Source: Clostridium sp. KNHs205 (GTDB lineage Bacteria > Bacillota > Clostridia > Lachnospirales > Lachnospiraceae). Taken from it: a DNA stretch of 64,000 nucleotides. Location of the stretch: positions 1,659,501-1,723,500 of the forward strand of contig NZ_JNLE01000003.1 in the NCBI RefSeq assembly GCF_000702945.1. The letters are read 5' to 3'. The translations under genes and the position numbers were made by a program. The notes under the pieces are model-generated. The model did not search any database, was not told where the DNA came from, and worked only from the letters and a program-made list of their open reading frames with translations. This document shows, one piece after another, positions 17,794-26,248 of this stretch. Positions within the stretch are counted from its first letter, which is position 1; the number at the start of each line of letters is the position of its first letter.

Positions 17794-18984
17794 GTGGATA
17801 AAGATAATCAAAGGCTGTTCAGCCTCACTTACATATTGCTGACTTGTATAAACCTGATGACAGCTTTGGGATATAGTATGATTGCGACCATTATATCCCC
17901 TTATGCGGTAACACTGGGTGCAGGACTTACCCTGGCAGGGACCCTGTCGGGTATCTTTTCCCTGTCTGCACTGGTAATCAGACCTTTTAGCGGAATGGCT
18001 CTGGATATTCTGGACAAAAGAAATATTTGTCTTCTTTCCACCCTGCTTATGGGAGTGTCCTTTGCAGGGTATGCCATAGCGCCTAACATAGCTGTCATGC
18101 TCTTTTTCCGTATTCTTCATGGTATGGCCTTTGGAATCAATGGTACCGCTATTCTGGTGCTGATAAGTGAAGTCCTGCCAGAAAAGCGTCTGGGAGAAGG
18201 AATTGGATATTTCGGACTGGGTCAGATTGTTGCTCAGATTATTGGACCCAATGCCGGTATTGCCATTAAGGGACGTTTTGGATATCAATTTCTGTTCTTT
18301 ATAATTGCTGGTTTAACCTTATTGTCGGTAGGGCTTTTGCTTCTGATAAAAAGGGAAAAACCAGGAACTGAGAAAGTTTTAAAAGTGAAAAAAACCTTTA
18401 GCAGAAAAAATATCCTGGCGAAGGAGTGTCTGGTATATGCATTGGTCGGAGGATTGTTCTCATTAGGTAATGGTGTTACCACTTCATTTCTGGTGCTTGT
18501 GGGAGAGGAGAGGAATATCTCCGGTATCGGCATTTTCTTTACGGTCAATGCGGTGGTACTGCTGGTGATGCGGCTGCTGATGGGCAGAGTGATCGACAGG
18601 ATTGGCCTTGGGATTATCGTGAATATTTCTCTGGCCCTTACAGCGGCTTCCATGTTCTTTCTCGGTATCTCCCAGGGGCTTTTGCTATTTCTGGCAGCAG
18701 GAGTCTTAAAAGCAGCCGGTCAGGGGGGCGGTCAGATTTCTCTGCAGTCGGCCTGTATACGGAAGGTAGAGCCTGCAAGGGTCGGTATTGCGACCAGTAC
18801 CTACTTTATCGGTGCAGACATCGGTCAGGGGCTGGGACCGGTGCTGGGAGGCAGAATCTCGGAAGCTTTCAGCTATCGGGGGATGTATCTTGGTACAGCA
18901 GTCCTTATGCTTTTAGGAATCCTGGTTTTTAACCTCTATCAGGGGAAGAACAGAAGGCTGGTCAGCGAAGCTGCGGGACTTTAA
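17794..18984 (+). CDS. MFS transporter
   Basis: A 396-residue integral membrane protein with about twelve hydrophobic helices. It shows the loop 2-3 motif RPFSGMALDILDKRN and a repeat of it at LLMGRVIDRIGLG in the second half. The start is GTG 17794 after AAGGGGGAG; the overlapping ATG at 17792 is out of frame. It lies 10 bases after the serine hydrolase, so it is translationally coupled in the GH31 operon. Import or export of a sugar or sugar product is likely; the drug-efflux label often given to this subfamily is not supported by context. Its stop codon lies in the first copy of a short direct repeat. Confidence 0.87.
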   Translation: MDKDNQRLFSLTYILLTCINLMTALGYSMIATIISPYAVTLGAGLTLAGTLSGIFSLSALVIRPFSGMALDILDKRNICLLSTLLMGVSFAGYAIAPNIAVMLFFRILHGMAFGINGTAILVLISEVLPEKRLGEGIGYFGLGQIVAQIIGPNAGIAIKGRFGYQFLFFIIAGLTLLSVGLLLLIKREKPGTEKVLKVKKTFSRKNILAKECLVYALVGGLFSLGNGVTTSFLVLVGEERNISGIGIFFTVNAVVLLVMRLLMGRVIDRIGLGIIVNISLALTAASMFFLGISQGLLLFLAAGVLKAAGQGGGQISLQSACIRKVEPARVGIATSTYFIGADIGQGLGPVLGGRISEAFSYRGMYLGTAVLMLLGILVFNLYQGKNRRLVSEAAGL

Positions 18985-19015
18985 GCTACTGTATTTTAGG
19001 CTGCGAGACTTTAAG
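18970..19015 (+). repeat. Direct repeat spanning the MFS stop codon
   Basis: GCTGCGGGACTTTAAG (18970-18985), which contains the stop TAA at 18982-18984, recurs as GCTGCGAGACTTTAAG at 19000-19015 with one change. The period is 30 bases. It is one of four loci here where the sequence over a stop codon is duplicated into the 3' flank. Confidence 0.85.
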
Positions 19016-19092
19016 AAAAAAGTAATGTCAGTTTATGAAAGAGCTCAGGTTTAACATACAAATATTCTTAATATCAAAAGGAGAAGGTAGAT

Positions 19093-21444
19093 ATGAAGAA
19101 AGTAGAAAATCAGGCAGTATCCTGTCATCAGTTATTTTTTGATCCGCTGAATCAAAAGGTTGCATTCCAGGAAGGCGGCAATGGTTTGGAAAGTATGCAT
19201 TACGTACCCGCCAGAGAAGGGGTCAGAGTCTATGAAAACGGTGAGGTGGAGTTCTGTTATTATGCGCCGGGAGCTGTAAAAGTCACAGTTGCAGGCATCA
19301 GTGGTACCATGAGCCGGGAACCGGTAGAACTGAATCCGGAGGGTGATGGGTATTTTTCCGTAAAGGTTTCGGGAATCCAACCGGGGTTTCATTATCATAA
19401 CTGGTTCGTGGACGGCATACAGGTCAGAAACTCTCTGGGAGCATTTTGTTACGGTTGTTTTGAGCCTATTAATTTCTTTGAGGTACCGGAGGGGAAAGAG
19501 GATTTTTATTTTCTGAAAGAGGTTCCCCATGGAGAGGTGCAGATGGAATTGTACCGTTCCCGTGTGAACGGACATGTAAAGAACTGCTATATCTACACTC
19601 CGCCGGGTTATCAGAAACAGACGGATAGAACCTACCCCGTGCTCTATGTCCAGCACGGTGTAGGTGAAAATGAGACCGGCTGGCTGTGGAACGGGAAATT
19701 GAATTTTATCCTGGATAATCTGCTGGCAGAGGGAAAATGCAGTGAAATGCTGGTGGTCATGTGCAGCGGTTATGCTTTTAGAGAAGGGGAGGACCCGGTT
19801 TTTTATCCAGGTGATTTTGACAGGGAGCTGACAGAGGATGTGATACCTTTTATTCAGGAGAAGTTCAGGGTCAAAAGAGGCAGGGAGAACAGAGCCATTG
19901 CCGGCCTGTCCCTGGGTTCCGCCCAGGCTTCTCTTACGGCAGCCAGACATCCGGAACTGTTCTCTGCTTTGGGGGTATTCTCAGGAGTTGCCATCCAGGA
20001 GTTGGACAGTATAACAGAAAGCGGAAAGAAATACCCTTATTATGTTCTCTTATCTGCAGGAGAAGGAGAAACAGGACTTCTTCCACAGCAGGAGTTATAT
20101 AGGGATAAACTCAGAGCGGCGGGAATTACCTGCGACAGTTATGCTTTTCAAGGCTACCATGAATGGCATGTATGGAGAAAAAGCCTTGCTGCTTTCGTAC
20201 AGAAGATCTTCAGGGAAGAAAGGCCGGATTCGCCGGAGGAGGTTCTGCTATATTCCAGGGAACCGCAAATGTCATACGAGCCTGAAAACACAGAGGGTGA
20301 AATTTCTCCCAGACAGACCTATGAAATGCAGCCTTTATTCTTTGACCCGGTATACAAGGGGGTAATCTTTGCAGTAGATGAAAAGGGAAGGCCGGCGGGA
20401 CGTTATAAGGATCTGCAGCCCGGGGTGGTAATAAAGGAACCGGGAAGGGCGGAATTTTATTTTAAAGCCCCCGGTGCGAAAAAAGTAGAGGCTCAGATTC
20501 TTGGAATGGAACGGGTCCTGCTGGAAAAAGCCCAAGGAACTCTGGGAGAAGAGGGTTATTGGAAGGGAATGGCAGAGGGGATTGAACCGGGATTCCATTA
20601 CCATGAATATTTTGTAAATGAAGTACCTGTAATCAATCCTTTGGCACCGGTAGGTTACGGCTGCTTTAAACCTATGAACTTCCTCGAAATGCCGGAGCCG
20701 GAATTTGACCTGTATCTTTTAAAGTCCGTGCCTCATGGAAGCATACATATGAATTATTATCTATCCTCCCAAACCGGCCGTATGAAAATGTGCTATGTTT
20801 ACACCCCGCCGGGATATGAGAAAGAGAAGGAGAAAACCTATCCCATCCTTTATCTGCAGCATGGCGGCGGAGAAAATGAGATCGGCTGGATCTGGCAGGG
20901 GAAGATATGCAATATCCTGGACAATCTTCTGGCGGAGAAGAAAGCCAAGGAAATGATTGTGGTCATGAACACCGGTTACAGCTTCCGGCCGGACGGAACA
21001 AGCCATCCGCTGTTAGGCTCCGTAGGAGATGAAATTGTTAAGGACTGTATACCCTTTATCGACAGATACTATCGAACCCGGGCTGACAGAGAACATAGAG
21101 CCATGGCAGGTTTATCCATGGGCGGAATGCAGACCCAGCGGACCGTATTCCACAATACAGAGCAATTTGCCTGGGCCGGTATATTCAGCGGAGGTCTGGT
21201 TATTCAGAACAAGGAGGAGGATTACAGGCAGCTGCTTCAGGACCCTGCTGTCTTTCAGGAGGTCTTTAAACTCCTTTATGTAGCCTGTGGTAAGCAGGAG
21301 GGATTTTATGAGGAGACTCTTAAAAATTCAGAAAAAGTGAAAGGATATGGGATTCCTCTGGTGACTTTCTTTGACAAAGGGTATCATGACTGGACCTTCT
21401 GGCGGCATTGTGCTGCTGACTTTCTGCAGATAGTATTCTTCTGA
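19093..21444 (+). CDS. Duplicated CE1-type esterase with two E-set domains (feruloyl/acetyl esterase family)
   Basis: A 783-residue protein made of two homologous halves, about 1-385 and 410-783. Each half has an N-terminal Ig-like E-set domain (GFHYHNWFVDG and GFHYHEYFVNE) and an alpha/beta hydrolase of the XynZ/esterase D type. Parallel motifs: YIYTPPGYQKQ and YVYTPPGYEKE, YPVLYVQHGVGENETGW and YPILYLQHGGGENEIGW. Nucleophiles are S273 in GLSLGS and S675 in GLSMGG. The C-terminal His motifs are GYHEWHVWR and GYHDWTFWR. Both active sites look intact, so this may be a two-site enzyme removing ferulate or acetate from hemicellulose oligosaccharides. There is no signal peptide. AGGAGAAGG precedes the start. 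Confidence 0.87.
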   Translation: MKKVENQAVSCHQLFFDPLNQKVAFQEGGNGLESMHYVPAREGVRVYENGEVEFCYYAPGAVKVTVAGISGTMSREPVELNPEGDGYFSVKVSGIQPGFHYHNWFVDGIQVRNSLGAFCYGCFEPINFFEVPEGKEDFYFLKEVPHGEVQMELYRSRVNGHVKNCYIYTPPGYQKQTDRTYPVLYVQHGVGENETGWLWNGKLNFILDNLLAEGKCSEMLVVMCSGYAFREGEDPVFYPGDFDRELTEDVIPFIQEKFRVKRGRENRAIAGLSLGSAQASLTAARHPELFSALGVFSGVAIQELDSITESGKKYPYYVLLSAGEGETGLLPQQELYRDKLRAAGITCDSYAFQGYHEWHVWRKSLAAFVQKIFREERPDSPEEVLLYSREPQMSYEPENTEGEISPRQTYEMQPLFFDPVYKGVIFAVDEKGRPAGRYKDLQPGVVIKEPGRAEFYFKAPGAKKVEAQILGMERVLLEKAQGTLGEEGYWKGMAEGIEPGFHYHEYFVNEVPVINPLAPVGYGCFKPMNFLEMPEPEFDLYLLKSVPHGSIHMNYYLSSQTGRMKMCYVYTPPGYEKEKEKTYPILYLQHGGGENEIGWIWQGKICNILDNLLAEKKAKEMIVVMNTGYSFRPDGTSHPLLGSVGDEIVKDCIPFIDRYYRTRADREHRAMAGLSMGGMQTQRTVFHNTEQFAWAGIFSGGLVIQNKEEDYRQLLQDPAVFQEVFKLLYVACGKQEGFYEETLKNSEKVKGYGIPLVTFFDKGYHDWTFWRHCAADFLQIVFF

Positions 21445-21548
21445 TTGTGTCAGGGGCTTAATGTCATGTATGCTTAGTTATGAGAAGATTTTTCAGCCAG
21501 TAGGGTGAAACAAGCCAATGAGGTTTAGATTAATATAAAAATTAAAGT

Positions 21549-21587
21549 AAAGAGAACAGCCAGATCAATAGGTTGTTCTCTTTCTTT
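21549..21587 (+). terminator. Rho-independent terminator after the esterase gene
   Basis: AAGAGAACAGCC pairs with GGTTGTTCTCTTT around a 9-base loop, followed by a T-rich tail (CTTTG). It ends the 14216-21444 operon. Confidence 0.8.
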
Positions 21588-21605
21588 GTATTCACAATAA
21601 AAATA

Positions 21606-21630
21606 AACGCATCTGTTATGCAGGTGCGTT
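21606..21630. terminator. Second hairpin, terminator-like
   Basis: AACGCATCTG and CAGGTGCGTT pair (one G-U) around TTATG. No T run follows on the plus strand (CTCAAAC). It may be a back-up terminator or serve the minus strand, where an A-rich tract would transcribe as U. Confidence 0.45.
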
Positions 21631-21734
21631 CTCAAACAGCTTTAGCTTCAAGTTAAAAGCAGTGAGTAAAATCACCGTTATTGGCTCTTTTACATAGCGC
21701 ATAGCTAAATCTAAAAATGAAAAGCACATAATTG

Positions 21735-21862
21735 TTACTGGCGGCTTTGAATCTGATGCAAATCAAGGCCGCTAGCCTCTTTAGAGGCAAGCAGGAATAA
21801 AGGCTATAGCCCCAGAGCAAACCACCAGCTGAGCTTAGCTAAGCTAGTGGTCCTGATTTTTA
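21735..21862 (+). ncRNA. Cluster of three stem-loops, possible remnant of an IS200/IS605-type end or small RNA
   Basis: Three consecutive hairpins are visible: GGCGGCTT with AAGGCCGC, GCCTCT with AGAGGC (loop TT), and ACCAC.AGCT with AGCT.GTGGT. The last is followed by CCTGATTTTT. The more GC-rich base composition stands out from the AT-rich flanks. The last hairpin and T run resemble the structured ends of IS200/IS605 elements, but no transposase or tnpB reading frame is present nearby. The identification is tentative; the structures themselves are visible. Confidence 0.35.
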
Positions 21863-21870
21863 TTATTGTA

Positions 21871-22270
21871 ATAATCCAGTAAATAGCGGCTGGGTCAAAA
21901 TTAACATAAATCTGACAGCCGACCTGGGGGTATACCTTAATATAGTTCATATTAACATGAGTATATATCATTGTTTCATAATGATTTGTTATATATAATG
22001 TAATTATTAAACAAAATACACAAATGTTCTATAGGTTCAAATTTATATTATTGCTATTCGGTGCCATTATTTAATTTTTTAAATAAATATTTGGATATAA
22101 TGTATAAAATTGCGTTTTAGATTATGAGAGTATCAAACAACGTATGAAGATAGTAATCAGAATAAGGATAGCAAACGAAGGTATGAAACAGTAGACAATG
22201 TATGGATAGCAATCAGCATATGTAGACAGCAAGAAATATAGCATATCAGTGACAGGAATGGGAGGAGTAT
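21871..22270 (+). promoter_or_regulatory. AT-rich leader of the GH120-like operon
   Basis: No gene is visible. A -10-like TATAAT sits at about 22096-22101 without an obvious -35. From about 22140 to 22250 there are degenerate short repeats built on GTATGAAGATAG, GGATAGCAA and ATGTAGACAGCAA, which could be an untranslated leader or regulator sites. GGGAGGAG just before 22271 is the ribosome site. Confidence 0.35.
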
Positions 22271-24232
22271 ATGGCTCAGGACAGGACTTTGCAGTTACCG
22301 GACGGAAGTTATTTTGATTTATGGGAAATAGAGCAGGAGTACGAAACAGAACTTCATGTGGATGGGAAACATCCTGCTGCCTCGGATGAAAATGACGGAA
22401 GTCCAGGTCAGCCTCTTAAGACAATCAATGCAGCGGCTGCCAGAGCATATCCGGGTACCCGGGTATGGATCCATGGAGGAGTTTACCGGGAATGTGTCCG
22501 TCCGGCCAGAGGCGGAGAAGGAAGCCATAAAATGATTTCCTATGAAGCATATGGAGATGGAGAGGTTCTTATAAAAGCTTCTGTGGAGGCTAAACAATTC
22601 AGGAGAAGCGAAGGCTGGAACCTCCGGCGTTTTTCACCGGAAGGCTTCAAGGAAGAAGGTTCGGCTGTAATCTGGGAAATAAAGCTGAATCCGGAAGATT
22701 TCAAAGGCTATAATCCTTTCTGTGCCGTGAATATACTGCATGACCGGTTATTTATAGAATATGACAAGACGGATATGACCACCTATCTGAACAGAAGGGG
22801 TATGGTCTTCTGCGATGGTAAACCCCTTTATCAGGTCTCTCTGTTCAATCAGCTTGCAGACCATCCCGGATCCTATTGGGTGGAAGCAAACGGACAGACT
22901 GTACATTTCAGACTTTGGGATGACGGAGACCCCAAGGAGCACACCATAGAGCTTACAAACAGAGAACAGTGCTTTGCTCCGGAAATTCCTTTCTTATCCT
23001 ATATTAAAGTAAAAGGCCTGACTTGTGCTCATAGTGCAACGGGCGCACCGGTACCCCAAAGAGGAGCTCTCTCCTGTTTCAGGGGGCATCATTGGATTAT
23101 CGAAGATTGTACCATAGACTGGTCAAATGGCGTGGGAATAGATATCGGCAATGAATGCTGGCATCACACTTTTTCGGAGGAACAGGTCATTGGGTCGGTA
23201 ATCATTCGAAGGTGCCGGATCTTCAATGCCGGAGTGTGCGGCATAGCCGGGCTCTTTGCAAAAAATATACTGGTGGAAGACAACCTCATTGAGGGAACGG
23301 GCTGGCAGAGGATGGAGCTATCCTGGGAGGCAGGAGGAATCAAGGTGCATGACTGTACGGGCAGCCTGATCAGACGAAATATTTTTACCAGGACCCACGG
23401 TGCAGACCATCTGTGGATGGATATGGGGAATGAGAACAACCGAATTACTCAGAACCTCTTTCTGGATGGAATAAACCAGAGAGAAGCTATTTTTATAGAA
23501 TGCAGCAGGGATGGCATCAATCTGATTGACCATAATATTTTCTGGAATATAGAAGGACGCTTTGATCCGAAGCAGATACCAGAAGAACCCGGTTCCACCG
23601 GCTGGTATAAGCTGGAGGAAACAAGTGTGGTCAATGGTTATGCCGTATATGGTGAGGGCACGGATCACATCCATATGGTGAATAATTTCATCGGAAAATG
23701 CCGGAGCGCCGGTTATTATGCCAAGACGGTAGCCTTCCGGATAGCCTGGAAACGAGGCGGAACCTCCAGAGATGCAAAAATCTGGAATAATATATTTTAT
23801 GACTGTAAGGAAGCGGCAGTGAAATTTCCAACGGAGCATAATGAGTCGGAGGGAAATCTCTATCTGAATATGCCGGGAGGATACCTTCGGATACTCTACC
23901 CCGCCCCCACGGCATGTCTTGACCTGCAGGCCTGGCAGGAGTTCTATGGTCTGGACCTGGAGGGACAGGAGGGGCGTTTGGAGGTAGATATTGATACGGA
24001 GAACTATACCCTTGAAATCAGAAAAGCAAAGGAACAAAAAGGCTTTCCGGGACGCCATGCCGGGAAGGCACCCTATCTGGAAAACCTCTCAGATATCCAT
24101 AAAGTAAAAGCCAGATTTATAACCGGCAGTGACTTCTTTGGAAATACGGCAGAGGAGGATACCTGTTTACCCGGGCCTTTTGGTAAACTCCTGGAGAATC
24201 AGGTAATATCCATCGATCCCCGCAGACTGTAA
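22271..24232 (+). CDS. Right-handed beta-helix glycosidase, GH120-like (beta-xylosidase family)
   Basis: A 653-residue protein without a signal peptide. It opens like GH120 XylC of Thermoanaerobacterium: a short N-terminal strand, then ENDGSPGQPLKTINAAAARAYPG, GTRVWIHGGVYREC and a long parallel beta-helix rich in Asn turns (IRRNIF, ITQNLF, LIDHNIF). In XylC, as I recall, the catalytic Asp and Glu are D382 and E405. Here D384 in LWMDMGNENN and E410 in IFIECSRDG fall at matching places. The call is therefore a probable xylosidase acting on imported xylo-oligosaccharides; GH141 or another beta-helix family is possible. It leads an operon with the LplB/LplC importer. Confidence 0.7.
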   Translation: MAQDRTLQLPDGSYFDLWEIEQEYETELHVDGKHPAASDENDGSPGQPLKTINAAAARAYPGTRVWIHGGVYRECVRPARGGEGSHKMISYEAYGDGEVLIKASVEAKQFRRSEGWNLRRFSPEGFKEEGSAVIWEIKLNPEDFKGYNPFCAVNILHDRLFIEYDKTDMTTYLNRRGMVFCDGKPLYQVSLFNQLADHPGSYWVEANGQTVHFRLWDDGDPKEHTIELTNREQCFAPEIPFLSYIKVKGLTCAHSATGAPVPQRGALSCFRGHHWIIEDCTIDWSNGVGIDIGNECWHHTFSEEQVIGSVIIRRCRIFNAGVCGIAGLFAKNILVEDNLIEGTGWQRMELSWEAGGIKVHDCTGSLIRRNIFTRTHGADHLWMDMGNENNRITQNLFLDGINQREAIFIECSRDGINLIDHNIFWNIEGRFDPKQIPEEPGSTGWYKLEETSVVNGYAVYGEGTDHIHMVNNFIGKCRSAGYYAKTVAFRIAWKRGGTSRDAKIWNNIFYDCKEAAVKFPTEHNESEGNLYLNMPGGYLRILYPAPTACLDLQAWQEFYGLDLEGQEGRLEVDIDTENYTLEIRKAKEQKGFPGRHAGKAPYLENLSDIHKVKARFITGSDFFGNTAEEDTCLPGPFGKLLENQVISIDPRRL

Positions 24233-24273
24233 TGACAGGCTTTACTTCATACTCTAAAACAAGGAGAGAAATC

Positions 24274-25194
24274 ATGAAGCTATTACAAAATAAAAAGAAA
24301 CTGAGATCCTATAAGGAATTCCTTTATATTCTGCCCTTTATCCTGCTGGTTGCCGTTTTTGCTTATTATCCTCTTTATGGCTGGTTATATGCCTTCTTTG
24401 ATTACAGGCCCCCCCAGCCGCTTACCATGGAGAGCTTCGTAGGACTTAAATGGTTCAAATCCCTTGTCTCCAACCAGGTAAAGACGAAGCAGATCCTGAA
24501 CGTTCTGACCAATACCCTGGTCATGAGCGGAATTACCGTTGGAACTTCCTGGCTTCCCATGATTTTTGCGGTATTCTTAAATGAAATAAAATGTATTCCC
24601 TTTCGAAAGGCCGTACAGACAGTAACAACCATTCCGAACTTTATCAGCTGGGTGCTGGTGTATTCCGTTGCCTTTAATATCTTTAACAATACCGGTGTGG
24701 TGAATCATCTGCTGGTATCCACAGGAATACTGGAAAAACCCGTTCAATTTCTCCAGGCCTCCGATCATGTCTGGCTTACCCAGTGGTTCTGGCTAACCTG
24801 GAAGAATCTTGGGTGGGCGGCAATTATGTATATAGCGGCTATTACAGGAATTGACGAAGAACTCTTTGAAGCTGCCAGAGTGGATGGAGCCACCAGGATG
24901 CAGATGATCCGCTATATCACCATACCAAGTATATTACCGACATATTTTGTACTGCTGATGTTAAGCATCGCAAGCTTTCTTTCAAACGGTATGGAACAGT
25001 ATTATGTCTTCCAGAATGCCTTTAACAAGGAAAAGATCCAGGTATTGGATCTCTATGTGTTCAACCTGGCAATGGGAAGCGGAAGCTATTCCGTGGCAAC
25101 GGCCCTGAGCATACTGAAAAGTATTATCAGCCTTATACTGCTTAGTGTGGCAAATGGTATTTCAAAACTGGTAAGAGGCGAGAGCTTTTTATAG
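24274..25194 (+). CDS. ABC transporter permease, LplB type
   Basis: A 306-residue inner-membrane permease with six predicted helices. The coupling (EAA) loop is EELFEAARVDGATRMQMIRYITIPSILP. The start is ATG 24274, because AAGGAGAG precedes it; the frame is open back to 24232, where it would touch the stop of the beta-helix gene. It pairs with the LplC-type permease 14 bases downstream and the lipoprotein at 26249, forming an importer for complex sugars. No ATPase is encoded here, as usual for this family, which shares a general MsmX-like ATPase. Confidence 0.92.
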   Translation: MKLLQNKKKLRSYKEFLYILPFILLVAVFAYYPLYGWLYAFFDYRPPQPLTMESFVGLKWFKSLVSNQVKTKQILNVLTNTLVMSGITVGTSWLPMIFAVFLNEIKCIPFRKAVQTVTTIPNFISWVLVYSVAFNIFNNTGVVNHLLVSTGILEKPVQFLQASDHVWLTQWFWLTWKNLGWAAIMYIAAITGIDEELFEAARVDGATRMQMIRYITIPSILPTYFVLLMLSIASFLSNGMEQYYVFQNAFNKEKIQVLDLYVFNLAMGSGSYSVATALSILKSIISLILLSVANGISKLVRGESFL

Positions 25195-25208
25195 CAAGGA
25201 GGAATGTT

Positions 25209-26129
25209 GTGGTGAAGGGAATCAGAAAAAGATTTAAAAAACAAAGTTTTGGTGATGCGGTTATCAGTGTCTTTACCTATGTATTTTTCGCTGCCTTTGC
25301 ATTTATATGTATTTATCCGTTTTATTATATCTTTATTAACACCATCAGCTCCAACGAATTGAGCCAGAAAGGGTTGATTATTTTCCTGCCAAGGGAGCTG
25401 CACATTCAAAATTATCTGAAAGCTATAAAAATTCCCGGATTACTGGATGCTGCGATGATTTCAGTAGGCAGAACCGTTATTGGTACCTTGCTTACGGTAG
25501 GGACGACTGCTTTCCTGGGGTTTATGTTTACCAGAGAAACCCTGTGGTGCAGGAAATTCTGGTATCGTTTCGTAATCATTACCATGTATTTTAATGCAGG
25601 TATTATTCCCTGGTTCCTTACCATGCGAAATCTGCATCTTACAAATAATTTCTGGGGTTATATACTGCCGGCTGTCGTATCGCCTTTTTATATTATTCTG
25701 GCAAAGACCTTTGTGGAGTCCATTCCAAAGGAATTGCAGCAGGCAGCGGAAATCGACGGGGCCGGAACCATGAAAATATTTCTGCGGGTCATTATGCCTG
25801 TAATCAAGCCGATTATGGCAACAGTGGCAATCTTCGCAGCGGTGGGACAATGGAATGCTTTTCAGGATACCCTGCTGTTAATGACCGATGATAAGCTGTA
25901 CAGCCTTCAGTTCATCCTGTACCAGTATATTAATCAGGCAAGCTCCTTAAAGCAGCTGGTTAATTCCTCCAGCAGTTCTGCAGTAGCGCAGAGTATCGCC
26001 ACTGTTCAGACGGCAACGTCCATCCGTATGACGGTCACCATTCTTGTTGTCGCACCAATCCTTCTGATCTATCCGATATTCCAACGATACTTTGTTAAGG
26101 GTATTATGATAGGTGCAGTAAAGGGTTAA
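25209..26129 (+). CDS. ABC transporter permease, LplC type
   Basis: A 306-residue permease with six predicted helices and the EAA loop ELQQAAEIDGAGTMKIFLRVIMP. GTG 25209 is the start, five bases after AAGGAGG (25197-25203). Segments IYPFYYIFINTIS and YFNAGIIPWFL are typical of this subfamily. The C-terminus ...MIGAVKG matches the fragment at the window's left end, so a paralogous importer lies upstream of position 1. Confidence 0.92.
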   Translation: MVKGIRKRFKKQSFGDAVISVFTYVFFAAFAFICIYPFYYIFINTISSNELSQKGLIIFLPRELHIQNYLKAIKIPGLLDAAMISVGRTVIGTLLTVGTTAFLGFMFTRETLWCRKFWYRFVIITMYFNAGIIPWFLTMRNLHLTNNFWGYILPAVVSPFYIILAKTFVESIPKELQQAAEIDGAGTMKIFLRVIMPVIKPIMATVAIFAAVGQWNAFQDTLLLMTDDKLYSLQFILYQYINQASSLKQLVNSSSSSAVAQSIATVQTATSIRMTVTILVVAPILLIYPIFQRYFVKGIMIGAVKG

Positions 26130-26248
26130 AGAAGCTTGTCCTTCCGGCTTTGATACCTTAGTAAGACTGAGCATTAAATGTTAAATTTCAATGGAATATA
26201 AGAGGATGAAGACATCTTTTTATAGAATAAAAAAGAGGAGGATTTACT

